DNA from: Nocardioides panzhihuensis
Lineage (GTDB): Bacteria > Actinomycetota > Actinomycetes > Propionibacteriales > Nocardioidaceae
NCBI RefSeq assembly: GCF_013408335.1
Contig: NZ_JACBZR010000001.1
Span: forward strand, 3,573,501-3,637,500
DNA: 64,000 nt
Direction of reading: 5' to 3'
Shown piece after piece: positions 18,568-26,579 of the stretch (positions are counted from its first letter, which is position 1; every line of letters starts with the position of its first letter). The translations under genes and the position numbers were made by a program. The notes beneath the pieces were generated by a model. That model was not told the origin of the DNA and did not search any database. It saw only the letters and a program-made list of their open reading frames with translations.

Positions 18568-18872
18568 CGGGGCCCCACCTGCTGGTTGATCTTGTTCCCG
18601 GTCCGCTCGCTCGTCTCATCGGAGGCGACGATGTGGTCAGCAGCGTTGTTGGTGAGCTCGTGGTGGCTGTTCGCCGACTTGACCCAGCTGTCGAGGTTGG
18701 TCTTCAGCTCGGTCTTGAGCTTGTTAGCCGCGCCGACACACGTGCTGCCCGGAAGGGCGGAGGTGATCGCACTGATCGAGTCGGAAAAGTCGATCCCTTT
18801 GACATTGTTCGCTGCTGCTTGGATCTTCTGCGCAGACTTCCTGACGTCTGCCTCGATCATCTGCACATTCAT
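18564..18872 (-). CDS. WXG100-superfamily small protein
   Basis: 102 residues of helix-loop-helix form (MIEADVRKSAQKIQAAANNV ... TELKTNLDSWVKSANSHHEL), the size and shape of EsxA/B-like proteins. The canonical WXG turn is not present; CVGAAN occupies a similar place. It is first in a four-gene operon and overlaps the large downstream gene by four bases. Expected to be a secretion partner or chaperone for that protein. The 260-base region up to the PadR gene carries its promoter; I see TGAAAC and TAGAAC as possible -35/-10 boxes near 18940. Confidence 0.65.
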   Translation of the reverse strand: MNVQMIEADVRKSAQKIQAAANNVKGIDFSDSISAITSALPGSTCVGAANKLKTELKTNLDSWVKSANSHHELTNNAADHIVASDETSERTGNKINQQVGPR

Positions 18873-19071
18873 GCGCGGCCCCCAAGACCTTTGGCGATGG
18901 TTACAACCACCTCATACCCCGTTGCAGGGGTTCTAAACGTAAAAGTTTCAGACGGTTCAGCGCTGGTCAAGGGTCATCACGGCGTGACGCACCGCGGCCT
19001 CGCGACCTTCCTGAACTGCATCGTAGCCATCCATCTCGGCCACCAGCTGGCCAAACGACTTGCTTTTCGAT

Positions 19072-19119
19072 CACTACTCAGCGCTACTATGTACTGGTAG
19101 TCAGCAACACTGAGTAGTG
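19072..19119. promoter_or_regulatory. PadR operator/promoter
   Basis: A perfect 10-bp inverted repeat, CACTACTCAG (19072-19081) and CTGAGTAGTG (19110-19119), with 28 bases between that contain a -10-like TACTAT (19085-19090). The right arm touches the Shine-Dalgarno sequence GGAGGAGG of the PadR gene. Strong candidate for an autoregulatory PadR binding site. Confidence 0.65.
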
Positions 19120-19132
19120 GAGGAGGTGCCCG

Positions 19133-19462
19133 ATGGGCAAGCAGATGACCGAGATGCTCAAGGGGACGCTCGAGGGGATCGTGCTGGCGTTCCTGACCGG
19201 CAACCCGGCGTACGGGTATGAGATCACCGCCTGGCTGCGGAGCCAGGGATTCACCGACATCGCCGAGGGCACAGTCTACGCGCTGCTGGTCCGGATCGAG
19301 AAGAACGGACTGGTGGACGTCGAGAAGCGACCGTCCGAGAAGGGACCGCCGCGCAAGGTCTACTCGCTCAACGCAGATGGCGAGAAGTACCTCGAAGAGT
19401 TCTGGACCACCTGGGGGTTCCTGGCCGAACGGCTCGAGAACCTCCGTACCGAAGGGAAGTAA
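19133..19462 (+). CDS. PadR-family transcriptional regulator
   Basis: 109 residues: winged-helix PadR domain (MLKGTLEGIVLAFLTGNPAYGYEITAWLRSQGF, wing with KVYSLNADGEKYLEEF). The short form lacks a long C-terminal dimerisation domain, as in LmrR-type regulators that control multidrug ABC transporters. First gene of an operon with DUF1048 and a DrrAB-type exporter; it probably represses the operon through the dyad at 19072-19119 until a drug binds. ATG at 19133 follows GGAGGAGG. Confidence 0.93.
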   Translation: MGKQMTEMLKGTLEGIVLAFLTGNPAYGYEITAWLRSQGFTDIAEGTVYALLVRIEKNGLVDVEKRPSEKGPPRKVYSLNADGEKYLEEFWTTWGFLAERLENLRTEGK

Positions 19463-19465
19463 GAC

Positions 19466-19864
19466 ATGTCCATCCGATCGATGATCGAGTCCGTCGTCGG
19501 CGAGCTCGAGCTCAAGAAGCGCTGGCGGCAGCTCAAGGCCCGCAAGAAGCAGCTTCCCGAGAGCCACCGCAAGGCGCACGACGCGGTCGAGCGCTATCTG
19601 ATGTACTCCGCCGGCATCGCCGACGGCGCGATCCTGACAGCGATGGCCGAGGACCTCCTCGACCTCTTCGAGCAGGGTGCCGCCGACGGCACCCCGGTCA
19701 GCGCGATCGTCGGCGACGACCCGGTGGAGTTCGCCGAGGAGTTCGCCAGGAACTACTCCGAGGGCGCCTGGATCAAGAAGGAGCGCGCCCGGCTCGAGGA
19801 CGCCATCAACTCGATCACCGACGGTGATCTCGACAAGCTCGATCACCGGAAGGACGAGTCATGA
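19466..19864 (+). CDS. DUF1048 family protein
   Basis: 132 residues, charged and helical (ELELKKRWRQLKARKKQLPESHRKAHDAVERYLMY), with the DUF1048 signature GDDPVEFAEEFARNYSEGAWIKKER. DUF1048 genes typically sit between a PadR regulator and a DrrAB-like ABC exporter, exactly as here, but their function is unknown. Starts three bases after the PadR stop and overlaps the ABC gene start by four bases (ATGA). Confidence 0.9.
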   Translation: MSIRSMIESVVGELELKKRWRQLKARKKQLPESHRKAHDAVERYLMYSAGIADGAILTAMAEDLLDLFEQGAADGTPVSAIVGDDPVEFAEEFARNYSEGAWIKKERARLEDAINSITDGDLDKLDHRKDES

Positions 19865-20649
19865 GCGCGACAGCTGCCATCTCCGTACGGGGATTAGAGA
19901 AGTCCTACAAAGAGAACCAGGTGTTGAAGGGAGTCGACTTCGAGGTCGCGCAGGGCACGATCTTCGCGCTGCTCGGCTCCAACGGAGCCGGAAAGACAAC
20001 GGTCGTACGCATCCTCTCGACGCTCCTGAAACCTGATGCCGGCACGGCGCTGGTCGAGGGTGCCTCGGTCGTCGACGAGGCGCAGCAGGTGCGGGAGGCG
20101 ATCTCGCTGACCGGCCAGTTCGCGGCGGTCGACGAGATCCTGACCGGGCGGGAGAACCTGATCCTGGTCGCGAAGCTGCGCCACCTCCCCTCCCCCGGTG
20201 ATGTGGCCGACGGGCTGCTGAAGCGCTTCGACCTGGTCGAGGCGGGCGCCCGGAAGGTCGCGACCTACTCCGGCGGCATGCGGAGGCGGCTGGACATCGC
20301 CATGTCACTGATCGGCTCGCCGTCGGTGATCTTCCTCGACGAGCCGACCACCGGGCTGGACCCGGAGGCACGCATCGAGGTGTGGCGGGTCGTTCGCGAG
20401 CTGACCGCGCAGGGCACGACCGTGCTGCTCACCACGCAGTATCTGGAAGAGGCCGAGCAGCTCGCCGACCGGATCGCCATCCTGCACGGCGGGACGATCA
20501 TCGCCAACGGCACCCTCGCCGAGCTCAAGGCGATGCTGCCACCGGCGAAGGTCGAGTACGTCGAGAAGCAGCCGTCGCTGGAAGAAATATTTCTTTCACT
20601 CACCGGCTCCACCAGCCAAGGAGACTCTACCCAAGGAGAACGGGCATGA
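19861..20649 (+). CDS. DrrA-type ABC exporter ATP-binding protein
   Basis: 262 residues with a full nucleotide-binding domain: Walker A GSNGAGKTT (about 41-49), Q-loop SLTGQFAAV, signature YSGGMRRRL, Walker B IFLDEPTTGLDPEA and H-loop LLTTQYLEE. The C-terminal extension resembles daunorubicin-resistance DrrA proteins. Powers drug or lipid export with the permease encoded next (ATGA overlap). Under likely PadR control. Confidence 0.93.
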   Translation: MSATAAISVRGLEKSYKENQVLKGVDFEVAQGTIFALLGSNGAGKTTVVRILSTLLKPDAGTALVEGASVVDEAQQVREAISLTGQFAAVDEILTGRENLILVAKLRHLPSPGDVADGLLKRFDLVEAGARKVATYSGGMRRRLDIAMSLIGSPSVIFLDEPTTGLDPEARIEVWRVVRELTAQGTTVLLTTQYLEEAEQLADRIAILHGGTIIANGTLAELKAMLPPAKVEYVEKQPSLEEIFLSLTGSTSQGDSTQGERA

Positions 20650-21407
20650 ACACGTACGCATTTGCCGATGCCGGCACCCTGCTGGGACGCTCGCTGCGGC
20701 ACATCACTCGCAGTCCGGACACGATCATCACCACTGCGCTCACCCCGATCGCGATGATGCTGCTCTTCGTCTACGTGCTCGGTGGGGCGATCCGGACCGG
20801 CACGGACAACTACGTCAACTACGTGCTCCCGGGGATCATGGTCATGGCGATCGCCTCGGGGATCGCGTACACCGCGCTTCGGCTCTTCACCGACATGAAG
20901 AGCGGGATCTTCGAGCGGTTCCAGTCGATGCCGATCGCCCGCTCGGCGGTGCTGTGGGCGCACGTCGGCACCTCGATGGTCGCCAACATGCTCACCTTGG
21001 TGATCATCGTCGGCGTCGCGTTCGTGATGGGGTTCCGCACCTCGGCCGGGCTGGGTGCCTGGCTCGCGGTCGCCGGGATCCTGGCGCTGCTCACCCTGGC
21101 CCTCACGTGGCTCGCGATCATCCCCGGGCTCGCGGCACAGACCATGGAGGGAGCCACCGGGTTCTCCTACCCGCTGATCTTCCTGCCGTTCATCAGCTCG
21201 GCGTTCGCGCCGACGGACACGATGCCCGGTCCGGTGCGCGCCTTCGCCGAGAACCAGCCGGTCACCTCGATCGTCAACACCATCCAGGCGCTGTGGGCCG
21301 GCGAGCCGGTTGGCGACGAGATCTGGGTGGCGCTGGCCTGGTGCGTGGGCATCCTGGTGGTCTCGTACTTCGCCGCCATGGCCGTCTACCGCCGCAAGAT
21401 CAGTTGA
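20646..21407 (+). CDS. DrrB-type ABC exporter permease
   Basis: 253 residues, ABC-2 type permease with six hydrophobic segments (for example TALTPIAMMLLFVYVLGGAI, NMLTLVIIVGVAFVMGF, CVGILVVSYFAAMAVYRRK) and the family motif region FLPFISSAFAPTDTMPGPVRAFAENQPVTSIV. The ATG at 20646 overlaps the stop of the ATPase gene. Last gene of the PadR operon; converges with a phosphoesterase gene at 21435. Confidence 0.93.
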   Translation: MNTYAFADAGTLLGRSLRHITRSPDTIITTALTPIAMMLLFVYVLGGAIRTGTDNYVNYVLPGIMVMAIASGIAYTALRLFTDMKSGIFERFQSMPIARSAVLWAHVGTSMVANMLTLVIIVGVAFVMGFRTSAGLGAWLAVAGILALLTLALTWLAIIPGLAAQTMEGATGFSYPLIFLPFISSAFAPTDTMPGPVRAFAENQPVTSIVNTIQALWAGEPVGDEIWVALAWCVGILVVSYFAAMAVYRRKIS

Positions 21408-21434
21408 CCGAATCGAGCACGGTGAAGAGCCGAT

Positions 21435-22235
21435 CTACCCCTTCCGGTGGTAGGTCGGCTGCTCGCCGTTCTCGACACCGCTCCTGAGGTTGCCCCGGTA
21501 GAAGCCCGTCCGCAGCTCGTAGGTGTACTCGGTGAGCTCGGGCATGCCGACGCCGGCGGCGTACTCGAGCTCGGCGTCCACGTCGTAGGGAACCCGGACC
21601 CACTGGATGCCGAACGGAGCCTCCTGCTCGCTGTCCAGCACACCCTCGAGGATCACGTAGACCGGGGTCGGGTCGCTCATGCAGTTGCCGACGCTGCCGG
21701 TGTTGAAGACGGTGCGCCGGTCCCGGTCGGTCTCGTAGTAGGGGTCGTGAGTGTCGGCGTAGCCGACGATGTCCGGCTCGGGCACGTCCAGGCCGGTCGC
21801 CTCGGTGTTCCGGAACAGCCCCAGGAACTCCTGCTCGTCATGGTCGAACCTGACCCGCCGGTGGACGGTCTCCTCCGATGCGTGGAAGAGCCTGATCCGG
21901 CGGCCGCTGAGGATGAAGTCGTGGCAGAACGGGAGCGTACGCAGCCACTCGGCCTGCTCCCACGCCTGCAACCGCCACCACATCAGCCCGACCGACTCGC
22001 GACCGAAGTCGGGCTGCGGGGCCAGCAGGAAGTCCTCCCAGTTGCCGAGGATGTTGACCTCGCACCGCTCCCGGCAGAGCTCGGCGACCTCGCGTCCTCG
22101 CGGTCCCTTGCCGACGTAGTCGCCGAGATTGAAGATCCTGGTGATCCCGCGCGCCTCGATGTCGGCGAGGACTGCTTCAAGGGCGGTGAGATTGCCGTGT
22201 ACGTCCGAGATCAGCGCGATCCGCTCTGGGGTCAT
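21435..22235 (-). CDS. Metallophosphoesterase
   Basis: 266 residues of calcineurin-like/YfcE-type fold: ALISDVHGNLTALEAVL (metal ligands Asp, His), NLGDYVGKGP, GNWEDF in the place of the usual GNH, and the C-terminal NTGSVGNC. Probably a cytosolic phosphodiesterase of unknown substrate. The ATG at 22235 is chosen because translation before it has no family similarity; it is 37 bases from the divergent cobU start. Confidence 0.85.
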   Translation of the reverse strand: MTPERIALISDVHGNLTALEAVLADIEARGITRIFNLGDYVGKGPRGREVAELCRERCEVNILGNWEDFLLAPQPDFGRESVGLMWWRLQAWEQAEWLRTLPFCHDFILSGRRIRLFHASEETVHRRVRFDHDEQEFLGLFRNTEATGLDVPEPDIVGYADTHDPYYETDRDRRTVFNTGSVGNCMSDPTPVYVILEGVLDSEQEAPFGIQWVRVPYDVDAELEYAAGVGMPELTEYTYELRTGFYRGNLRSGVENGEQPTYHRKG

Positions 22236-22272
22236 GGGCCGCAGGCTATGCGATGGCTGGGAGACTGGCCCG

Positions 22273-22812
22273 ATGAGGATTCTGGTGACCGGTGGGGTGC
22301 GGTCGGGGAAGTCGCGGCACGCCGAGTCGCTGCTCGCGGCGACGCCGTCGGTGGCGTACGTCGCGCCGGGGCCGACGCTCGAGGAGGAGCCGGACCCGGA
22401 CTGGGCTGCCCGGCTGGCCTCGCATCGGGCCAGGCGGCCGGCCCGGTGGCGTACGGTCGAGTCGCGGGATCTCGCTGGGGCTCTGACCAAGGGGCTGGCC
22501 GCGGGCGACGCCGTGATCGTCGACTGCCTGGGCACCTGGCTCACCGCCGTCATGGACGCCCGCGAGCTGTGGGAGTCCACCTCGGAGGAGGCGACCGCGG
22601 TCGTCTCCGCGCTGGTCGATGACGCGGCAGCGGTGCTCGAGCAGCAGCGCGGCGATGTGGTCCTGGTGACCAACGAGGTCGGTCTCGGGGTCGTGCCGGC
22701 CCATCGCTCGGGCCGCCTCTTCCGCGACCTGCTCGGGCTGGTCAACCAGCGGCTGGCAGCGGCCTGCGACGAGGTGCATCTCGTCATCGCCGGGCGAGTC
22801 CTGAAGCTCTAG
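22273..22812 (+). CDS. cobU: CobU, adenosylcobinamide kinase/guanylyltransferase
   Basis: 179 residues, the normal length for CobU/CobP. Walker A GGVRSGKSRHAE near the N-terminus; HRARRPARW contains the histidine that becomes guanylylated; DCLGTWLT and VTNEVGLGVVPAH are the other family blocks. It phosphorylates adenosylcobinamide and transfers GMP to give AdoCbi-GDP, the substrate of CobS, whose gene is next but convergent across a palindromic repeat. Confidence 0.95.
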   Translation: MRILVTGGVRSGKSRHAESLLAATPSVAYVAPGPTLEEEPDPDWAARLASHRARRPARWRTVESRDLAGALTKGLAAGDAVIVDCLGTWLTAVMDARELWESTSEEATAVVSALVDDAAAVLEQQRGDVVLVTNEVGLGVVPAHRSGRLFRDLLGLVNQRLAAACDEVHLVIAGRVLKL

Positions 22813-22820
22813 CTGCCCCG

Positions 22821-22948
22821 CTGGTCGAGCCGCGAGGCCGCCTACGGCCGAGCGTGTCGAGACCAACACAGTCCCATCGAGCGCGGAGGTCACCGTGTTG
22901 GTCTCGACACGGATTCGCTCGTTCCTCACGAATCCGGCTCGACCAGCA
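22821..22948. repeat. Palindromic repeat pair between cobU and cobS
   Basis: Left monomer CTGGTCGAG..GTGTCGAGACCAACACAG, a short spacer, then the inverted right monomer ..GTGTTGGTCTCGACAC..CTCGACCAGC. The right variable box is a hairpin, GGATTCG-CTCGTTCCTCA-CGAATCC. The pair fills almost the entire gap between two convergent stop codons (22812 and 22953), so it could act as a bidirectional terminator. Confidence 0.9.
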
Positions 22949-22952
22949 GGGG

Positions 22953-23723
22953 TCAGGCCAAGGTGACGAGCAGCGCTGCCAGCGCCGCCTCGACGGCTGC
23001 GCCGAAGACGTCGCCGGTCACTCCCCCGAACCGCCGGATCGCCCGGAGGATGATCGCGCCGACGACGGCTGCGGCAACGGCGACCGCAAGGGCGCCTCGC
23101 CACCACGGCAGGCCCGCCCAGGCGCCGGCGCCGGCGAGCGCGGCGGCGACGACGGTCCAGACGAGAACCGTGACGAGGGGCGGCACGGTCTGGGTGAACG
23201 TACGCCCCAGACCGTCCTCACGCGCCGGCCTGATGCCGCGGGTGCAGCACATCGCCAGCGCCGCGCGCGAGGCACAGACGGCGACGAGGACGAGGACGGC
23301 CAGGCGTACGCCGCCCTCCCCCGCCAGCACCGAGGCCAGCCCCGCCACCTGGAGACCGAGGACGAGGACGATCGCGGTGACGCCGGCAGGGCCGGAGGTG
23401 CCGGTCTTCATGACCTCCAGCGAACGCTCGCGGTCGTAGGAGGCGGCCATCCCGTCGACCGTGTCGGCGAGACCGTCGAGGTGGAGCGCCCGGTTGCCGA
23501 CGACCACGACGCCGATCGCGAGCAGGGCGGTGACCAGGTGCGGCAGCCCGGCGAGCTGCCCCAGGAGTGCGATAGCGGCCGCACCTAGCGCGAGCGGCAG
23601 CGAGGCCAGCGGCGCCAGCACCATCGCTACCCCGGCCCGGCGACGGTCGACGTGCTCAGGAGGCGGCACGGGCATCGCGGTCAGCGTGCCGACCGCGAGA
23701 CGCCAGGCGTCCCGCACGAGCAT
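22953..23723 (-). CDS. cobS: CobS, adenosylcobinamide-GDP ribazoletransferase
   Basis: 256-residue integral membrane enzyme joining AdoCbi-GDP and alpha-ribazole (phosphate), the last assembly step of cobalamin. Family blocks: LTAMPVPPP near the start, GNRALHLDGLADTVDGMAASYDRERSLEVMKTG with the Asp-rich metal site, then repeated hydrophobic helices. The ATG at 23723 shares a base with the cobT stop (TGATG), so cobT-cobS are coupled. Confidence 0.95.
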   Translation of the reverse strand: MLVRDAWRLAVGTLTAMPVPPPEHVDRRRAGVAMVLAPLASLPLALGAAAIALLGQLAGLPHLVTALLAIGVVVVGNRALHLDGLADTVDGMAASYDRERSLEVMKTGTSGPAGVTAIVLVLGLQVAGLASVLAGEGGVRLAVLVLVAVCASRAALAMCCTRGIRPAREDGLGRTFTQTVPPLVTVLVWTVVAAALAGAGAWAGLPWWRGALAVAVAAAVVGAIILRAIRRFGGVTGDVFGAAVEAALAALLVTLA

Positions 23724-24772
23724 CAGGCAGGCTCTCCCGGAGCGAGCTCGGAGAGCAGGGCGACGTCGCGCAGCAGTGCGACGGCACTGCGGACGACCGG
23801 CACCGCGGCGACCGCACCGGAGCCCTCGCCGAGCCGCAGGTCGAGGTCGAGCAGCGGCTCCAGGCCGAGCTTCTCCAAGGCTAGCGACTGGGCCGGCTCG
23901 GTGGAGCGGTGACCGGCGGCGTACCACTTCGCGGCGCCAGGCTCGATCCGGTCGGCGGTGAGCGCGCACGCGACGCTCATCAGACCGTCGAGGAGGACGG
24001 GGACGCCGTTGCGGGCGGCCTCGAGGAGGTAGCCGGTCGTCGCGGCGAGGTCGGCGCTGCCGAGCGCGGCGAGGGTCTCGATCGGGTCGTCGGCGCGTTC
24101 ACCGGCACGCGCGAGGGCGGTGGTGATGACGTCGGTCTTGGTCCGCATCGCGTCTTCGCCGATGCCCGTCCCGCGACCGGTGACCTCGCTCGCGGGCAGC
24201 CCGAGCCCGGCGGCCACCATCGCCGCCGCAGGGGTGGTGTTGCCGATGCCCATGTCACCACTGATCAGCAGCTGTGCTCCGGCGGCGATCTCCTCGCGGG
24301 CCACGGCGGCGCCGGCCGCCAGCGCTCGCGCGGTCTCCTCGGCGGTCAAAGCGTCCTCGAGGTGGATCGCGCCGCTCGCCCGCCGGATCTTGTGGCGGGT
24401 CAGCGCCTCCCGGGTCGCCGCGTCGAGATCCTCGAACTCCTCGTCGACACCGAGGTCGAGCACCCGGACCTGCACGCCGTGCGCCTTCGCGAGCGCGCTG
24501 ACCCCGGCACGTCCGCTCAGGAACGTACGCACCATCGCGCCCGTGATCGCCGGCGGGAACGCCGAGACCCCGTGCTGCGCGACGCCGTGGTCCCCGGCGA
24601 AGATCACCAGCCGGACGTTCTCGACCGGCCGCGGCGGCACCTCGCCCTGGCATGCCGTCATCCAGACCGCCAGCTCGCCGAGGCGGCCCAGGGCACCCGG
24701 CGGCGTGGCCAGCGCGCCCAGCCGCTCGGTGGCTGCGCGGCGTACGTCTTCGTTCGGCGTCTGGATCGTCAC
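23723..24772 (-). CDS. cobT: CobT, nicotinate-nucleotide:dimethylbenzimidazole phosphoribosyltransferase
   Basis: 349 residues. Makes alpha-ribazole phosphate from the lower ligand and nicotinate mononucleotide. Motifs: FAGDHGVAQHGVSAFP, ISGDMGIGNTTPAAAM and LLDLDLRLGEGSGAV with the catalytic Glu near the C-terminus. The GTG at 24772 is chosen; the frame stays open for 27 more codons, but those are encoded by a palindromic repeat (MLVSTRSLALAAQPAG). Its partner for lower-ligand supply, bluB, is at 59.7-60.3 kb. Confidence 0.95.
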   Translation of the reverse strand: MTIQTPNEDVRRAATERLGALATPPGALGRLGELAVWMTACQGEVPPRPVENVRLVIFAGDHGVAQHGVSAFPPAITGAMVRTFLSGRAGVSALAKAHGVQVRVLDLGVDEEFEDLDAATREALTRHKIRRASGAIHLEDALTAEETARALAAGAAVAREEIAAGAQLLISGDMGIGNTTPAAAMVAAGLGLPASEVTGRGTGIGEDAMRTKTDVITTALARAGERADDPIETLAALGSADLAATTGYLLEAARNGVPVLLDGLMSVACALTADRIEPGAAKWYAAGHRSTEPAQSLALEKLGLEPLLDLDLRLGEGSGAVAAVPVVRSAVALLRDVALLSELAPGEPA

Positions 24773-24810
24773 CCGCGCAAGGTACCCCACGGCGTCGGGA
24801 CCGGTCCCCG

Positions 24811-24930
24811 CTGGTTGAGCCGCGAGCGCAAGCGAGCGTGTCGAAACCAACACAGTTGCTGTCGCGCTCGAATCGACTGTGTTGGTCTCGACACGCCTCC
24901 GCCTAGCGGCTCCGGCGGCTCGACCAGCGG
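24811..24930. repeat. Palindromic repeat pair between cobT and an IclR gene
   Basis: Inverted pair CTGGTTGAG..GTGTCGAAACCAACACAG / CTGTGTTGGTCTCGACAC..CTCGACCAG. The left variable box is the Gly/Ala-coding CGCGAGCGCAAGCGAGC type and the right is the CCTCCGCCTAGCGGCTCCGG type. It lies upstream of cobT, 39 bases from its GTG, and downstream of the IclR gene. Confidence 0.9.
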
Positions 24931-24954
24931 GTCAGGCGCTCGACCGACGGGCGG

Positions 24955-25701
24955 CTACGGGAGGGCGCGGGAGGCGCCCTGGGCGGCGACCTTCAGGGCG
25001 GAGACGAGGCGGAGGCGGTTGCGCCGCAGGTCGGAGACGACGATGCCGAGGGAGCCGACGACGACGCCGGACGAGGTCCTGATCGGGACGGCGACCGAGC
25101 AGGCGCCTAGGGTCATCTCCTCGGCGGTGGTCGCGTACCCCTCGGTGATCACCCGGTCGAGCTGGCGGCGCAGCAGGCCGGGTGTGGTGATGGTGTGGCG
25201 GGTGAACGGCTTCAGCGGCCCGGACAGCACTCGGCTGCGTACGTCCTCGGGGGCATGGGCCAGCAGCACCTTGCCGACGCCGGTGGAGTACATCGGCAGG
25301 CGAGAGCCGACGGAGGAGACGATGGGTACGTTGCGGGTGCCGCGCAGCGTCTCGAGGTAGAGGACGTGGTCGTCCTCGCGGACGGCGAGATGGACCGTCT
25401 CCAGCGTGGCGCCGTAGAGGTCGTGGAGGAACGGGGCCGCGACCGAGCGGAGGTCGGTGGCGACCGGGGCGAGCAGGCCGGCGTCCCACAGGCGTCGGCC
25501 GACGGCGTACGTCCCGTCCTCATCGCGCAACAGGGCACCCCACTCGACCAGCTCGGCGACCAGCCGGTGGGCGGTCGGGAGGGAGAGGTCCGCCCGGGCG
25601 GCGAGCTCGCTCAGGGTGAGCCGGCGGTGGTCGGGGTCGAAGGCGCCGATGAGGCCGAGGACCCGGGACGCGACCGTGCGGCCTGCGCTGCCGCCAGCCA
25701 T
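24955..25701 (-). CDS. IclR-family regulator, probable control of pca genes
   Basis: 248 residues: N-terminal winged helix (LTLSELAARADLSLPTAHRLVAELVEWGAL) and C-terminal IclR effector domain (TVHLAVREDDHVLYLETLRG, MYSTGVGKVLLAHAP, ACSVAVPIRTSSGVVVGSLGI). Divergent from pcaH across 70 bases, so it is the likely protocatechuate- or ketoadipate-responsive regulator (PcaR/PcaU type) of pcaHGBL. The ATG at 25701 gives MAGGSAGRTVASRV; a GTG four codons upstream is also possible. Confidence 0.85.
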   Translation of the reverse strand: MAGGSAGRTVASRVLGLIGAFDPDHRRLTLSELAARADLSLPTAHRLVAELVEWGALLRDEDGTYAVGRRLWDAGLLAPVATDLRSVAAPFLHDLYGATLETVHLAVREDDHVLYLETLRGTRNVPIVSSVGSRLPMYSTGVGKVLLAHAPEDVRSRVLSGPLKPFTRHTITTPGLLRRQLDRVITEGYATTAEEMTLGACSVAVPIRTSSGVVVGSLGIVVSDLRRNRLRLVSALKVAAQGASRALP

Positions 25702-25759
25702 TCGACCGCCCACTTTCGCTCACCGGAAGTCCGTGCTTTCATCGTACGCTCCCGCCACC

Positions 25760-25772
25760 TAGCGTTCGGGAT
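25760..25772 (+). promoter_or_regulatory. Leaderless promoter of pcaH
   Basis: A -10 box TAGCGT (25760-25765) lies seven bases before the pcaH GTG at 25773 and no Shine-Dalgarno sequence is present, so transcription probably starts at the start codon. The IclR regulator presumably binds in the 50 bases upstream. Confidence 0.5.
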
Positions 25773-26579
25773 GTGACAGCGCCCACCAAGAAACAGCCAG
25801 TCGAGACCCAGGCGGACCTCTCGGCCGAGATCGCCGAGCTCGAGAAGCTCAGCATCGAGGCGGACGCAGCGGGTCAAGCCCGGGGAGACGAACCCAGCCG
25901 TCAGCCTCTGCTGGACTACCCGCCCTACCGCTCCAGCATCCTGCGCCACCCGACGAAGGACCCGCGCCACGCGGACCCGGAGACCATCGAGCTGTGGTCG
26001 CCGTGCTTCGGGCACTCCGACGTCGACCCGCTCGAGGCCGACCTGACCATCGCCGGCAGCAACGAGCCGATCGGCGAGCGGATCACGGTCAGCGGGCGGG
26101 TGCTCGACGGCGAGGGGCGTCCCGTGCGCAACCAGCTCGTCGAGATCTGGCAGGCCAACTCCGCCGGCCGCTACATCCACAAGCACGAGCAGCACCCGGC
26201 ACCGCTCGACCCCAACTTCACCGGCGTCGGCCGTTGCCTCACCGACGACGAGGGACGCTACCGCTTCCAGACGATCAAGCCCGGACCGTACCCGTGGGGC
26301 AACCACATCAACGCCTGGCGTCCGGCGCACATCCACTTCTCGCTCTTCGGGCGGGCGTTCACGCAGCGACTGATCACGCAGATGTACTTCCCCAGCGACC
26401 CGCTCTTCGCGCTCGACCCGATCTACCAGTCGATCACCTCGCAGCAGGCGCGAGACGCGCTGGTGGCGACGTACGACCATGACCTCTCCACCCCGGGATA
26501 CTCGATGGGCTACAGCTGGGACATCGTCCTGACCGGCCCGAGCCGCACCTGGACCGAGCCCGAGGAGGGCGACCTGTGA
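25773..26579 (+). CDS. pcaH: PcaH, protocatechuate 3,4-dioxygenase beta subunit
   Basis: 268 residues. Intradiol ring-cleaving non-haem Fe(III) enzyme; the beta subunit carries the iron. Expected ligands are visible: Tyr in SAGRYIHKHEQHP, and Tyr and two His in GPYPWGNHINAWRPAHIHFS. It converts protocatechuate to 3-carboxy-cis,cis-muconate with PcaG. The N-terminal ~45 residues are a charged extension. Starts the operon pcaHGBL and overlaps pcaG by four bases. Confidence 0.96.
   Translation: MTAPTKKQPVETQADLSAEIAELEKLSIEADAAGQARGDEPSRQPLLDYPPYRSSILRHPTKDPRHADPETIELWSPCFGHSDVDPLEADLTIAGSNEPIGERITVSGRVLDGEGRPVRNQLVEIWQANSAGRYIHKHEQHPAPLDPNFTGVGRCLTDDEGRYRFQTIKPGPYPWGNHINAWRPAHIHFSLFGRAFTQRLITQMYFPSDPLFALDPIYQSITSQQARDALVATYDHDLSTPGYSMGYSWDIVLTGPSRTWTEPEEGDL

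Noticed and set aside
24773..24853. Longer N-terminus for cobT
   Set aside because: The extra 27 residues (MLVSTRSLALAAQPAG...) are repeat-encoded and absent from the family; GTG at 24772 fits better. If translated it would be another repeat-coded tail, but nothing supports this.
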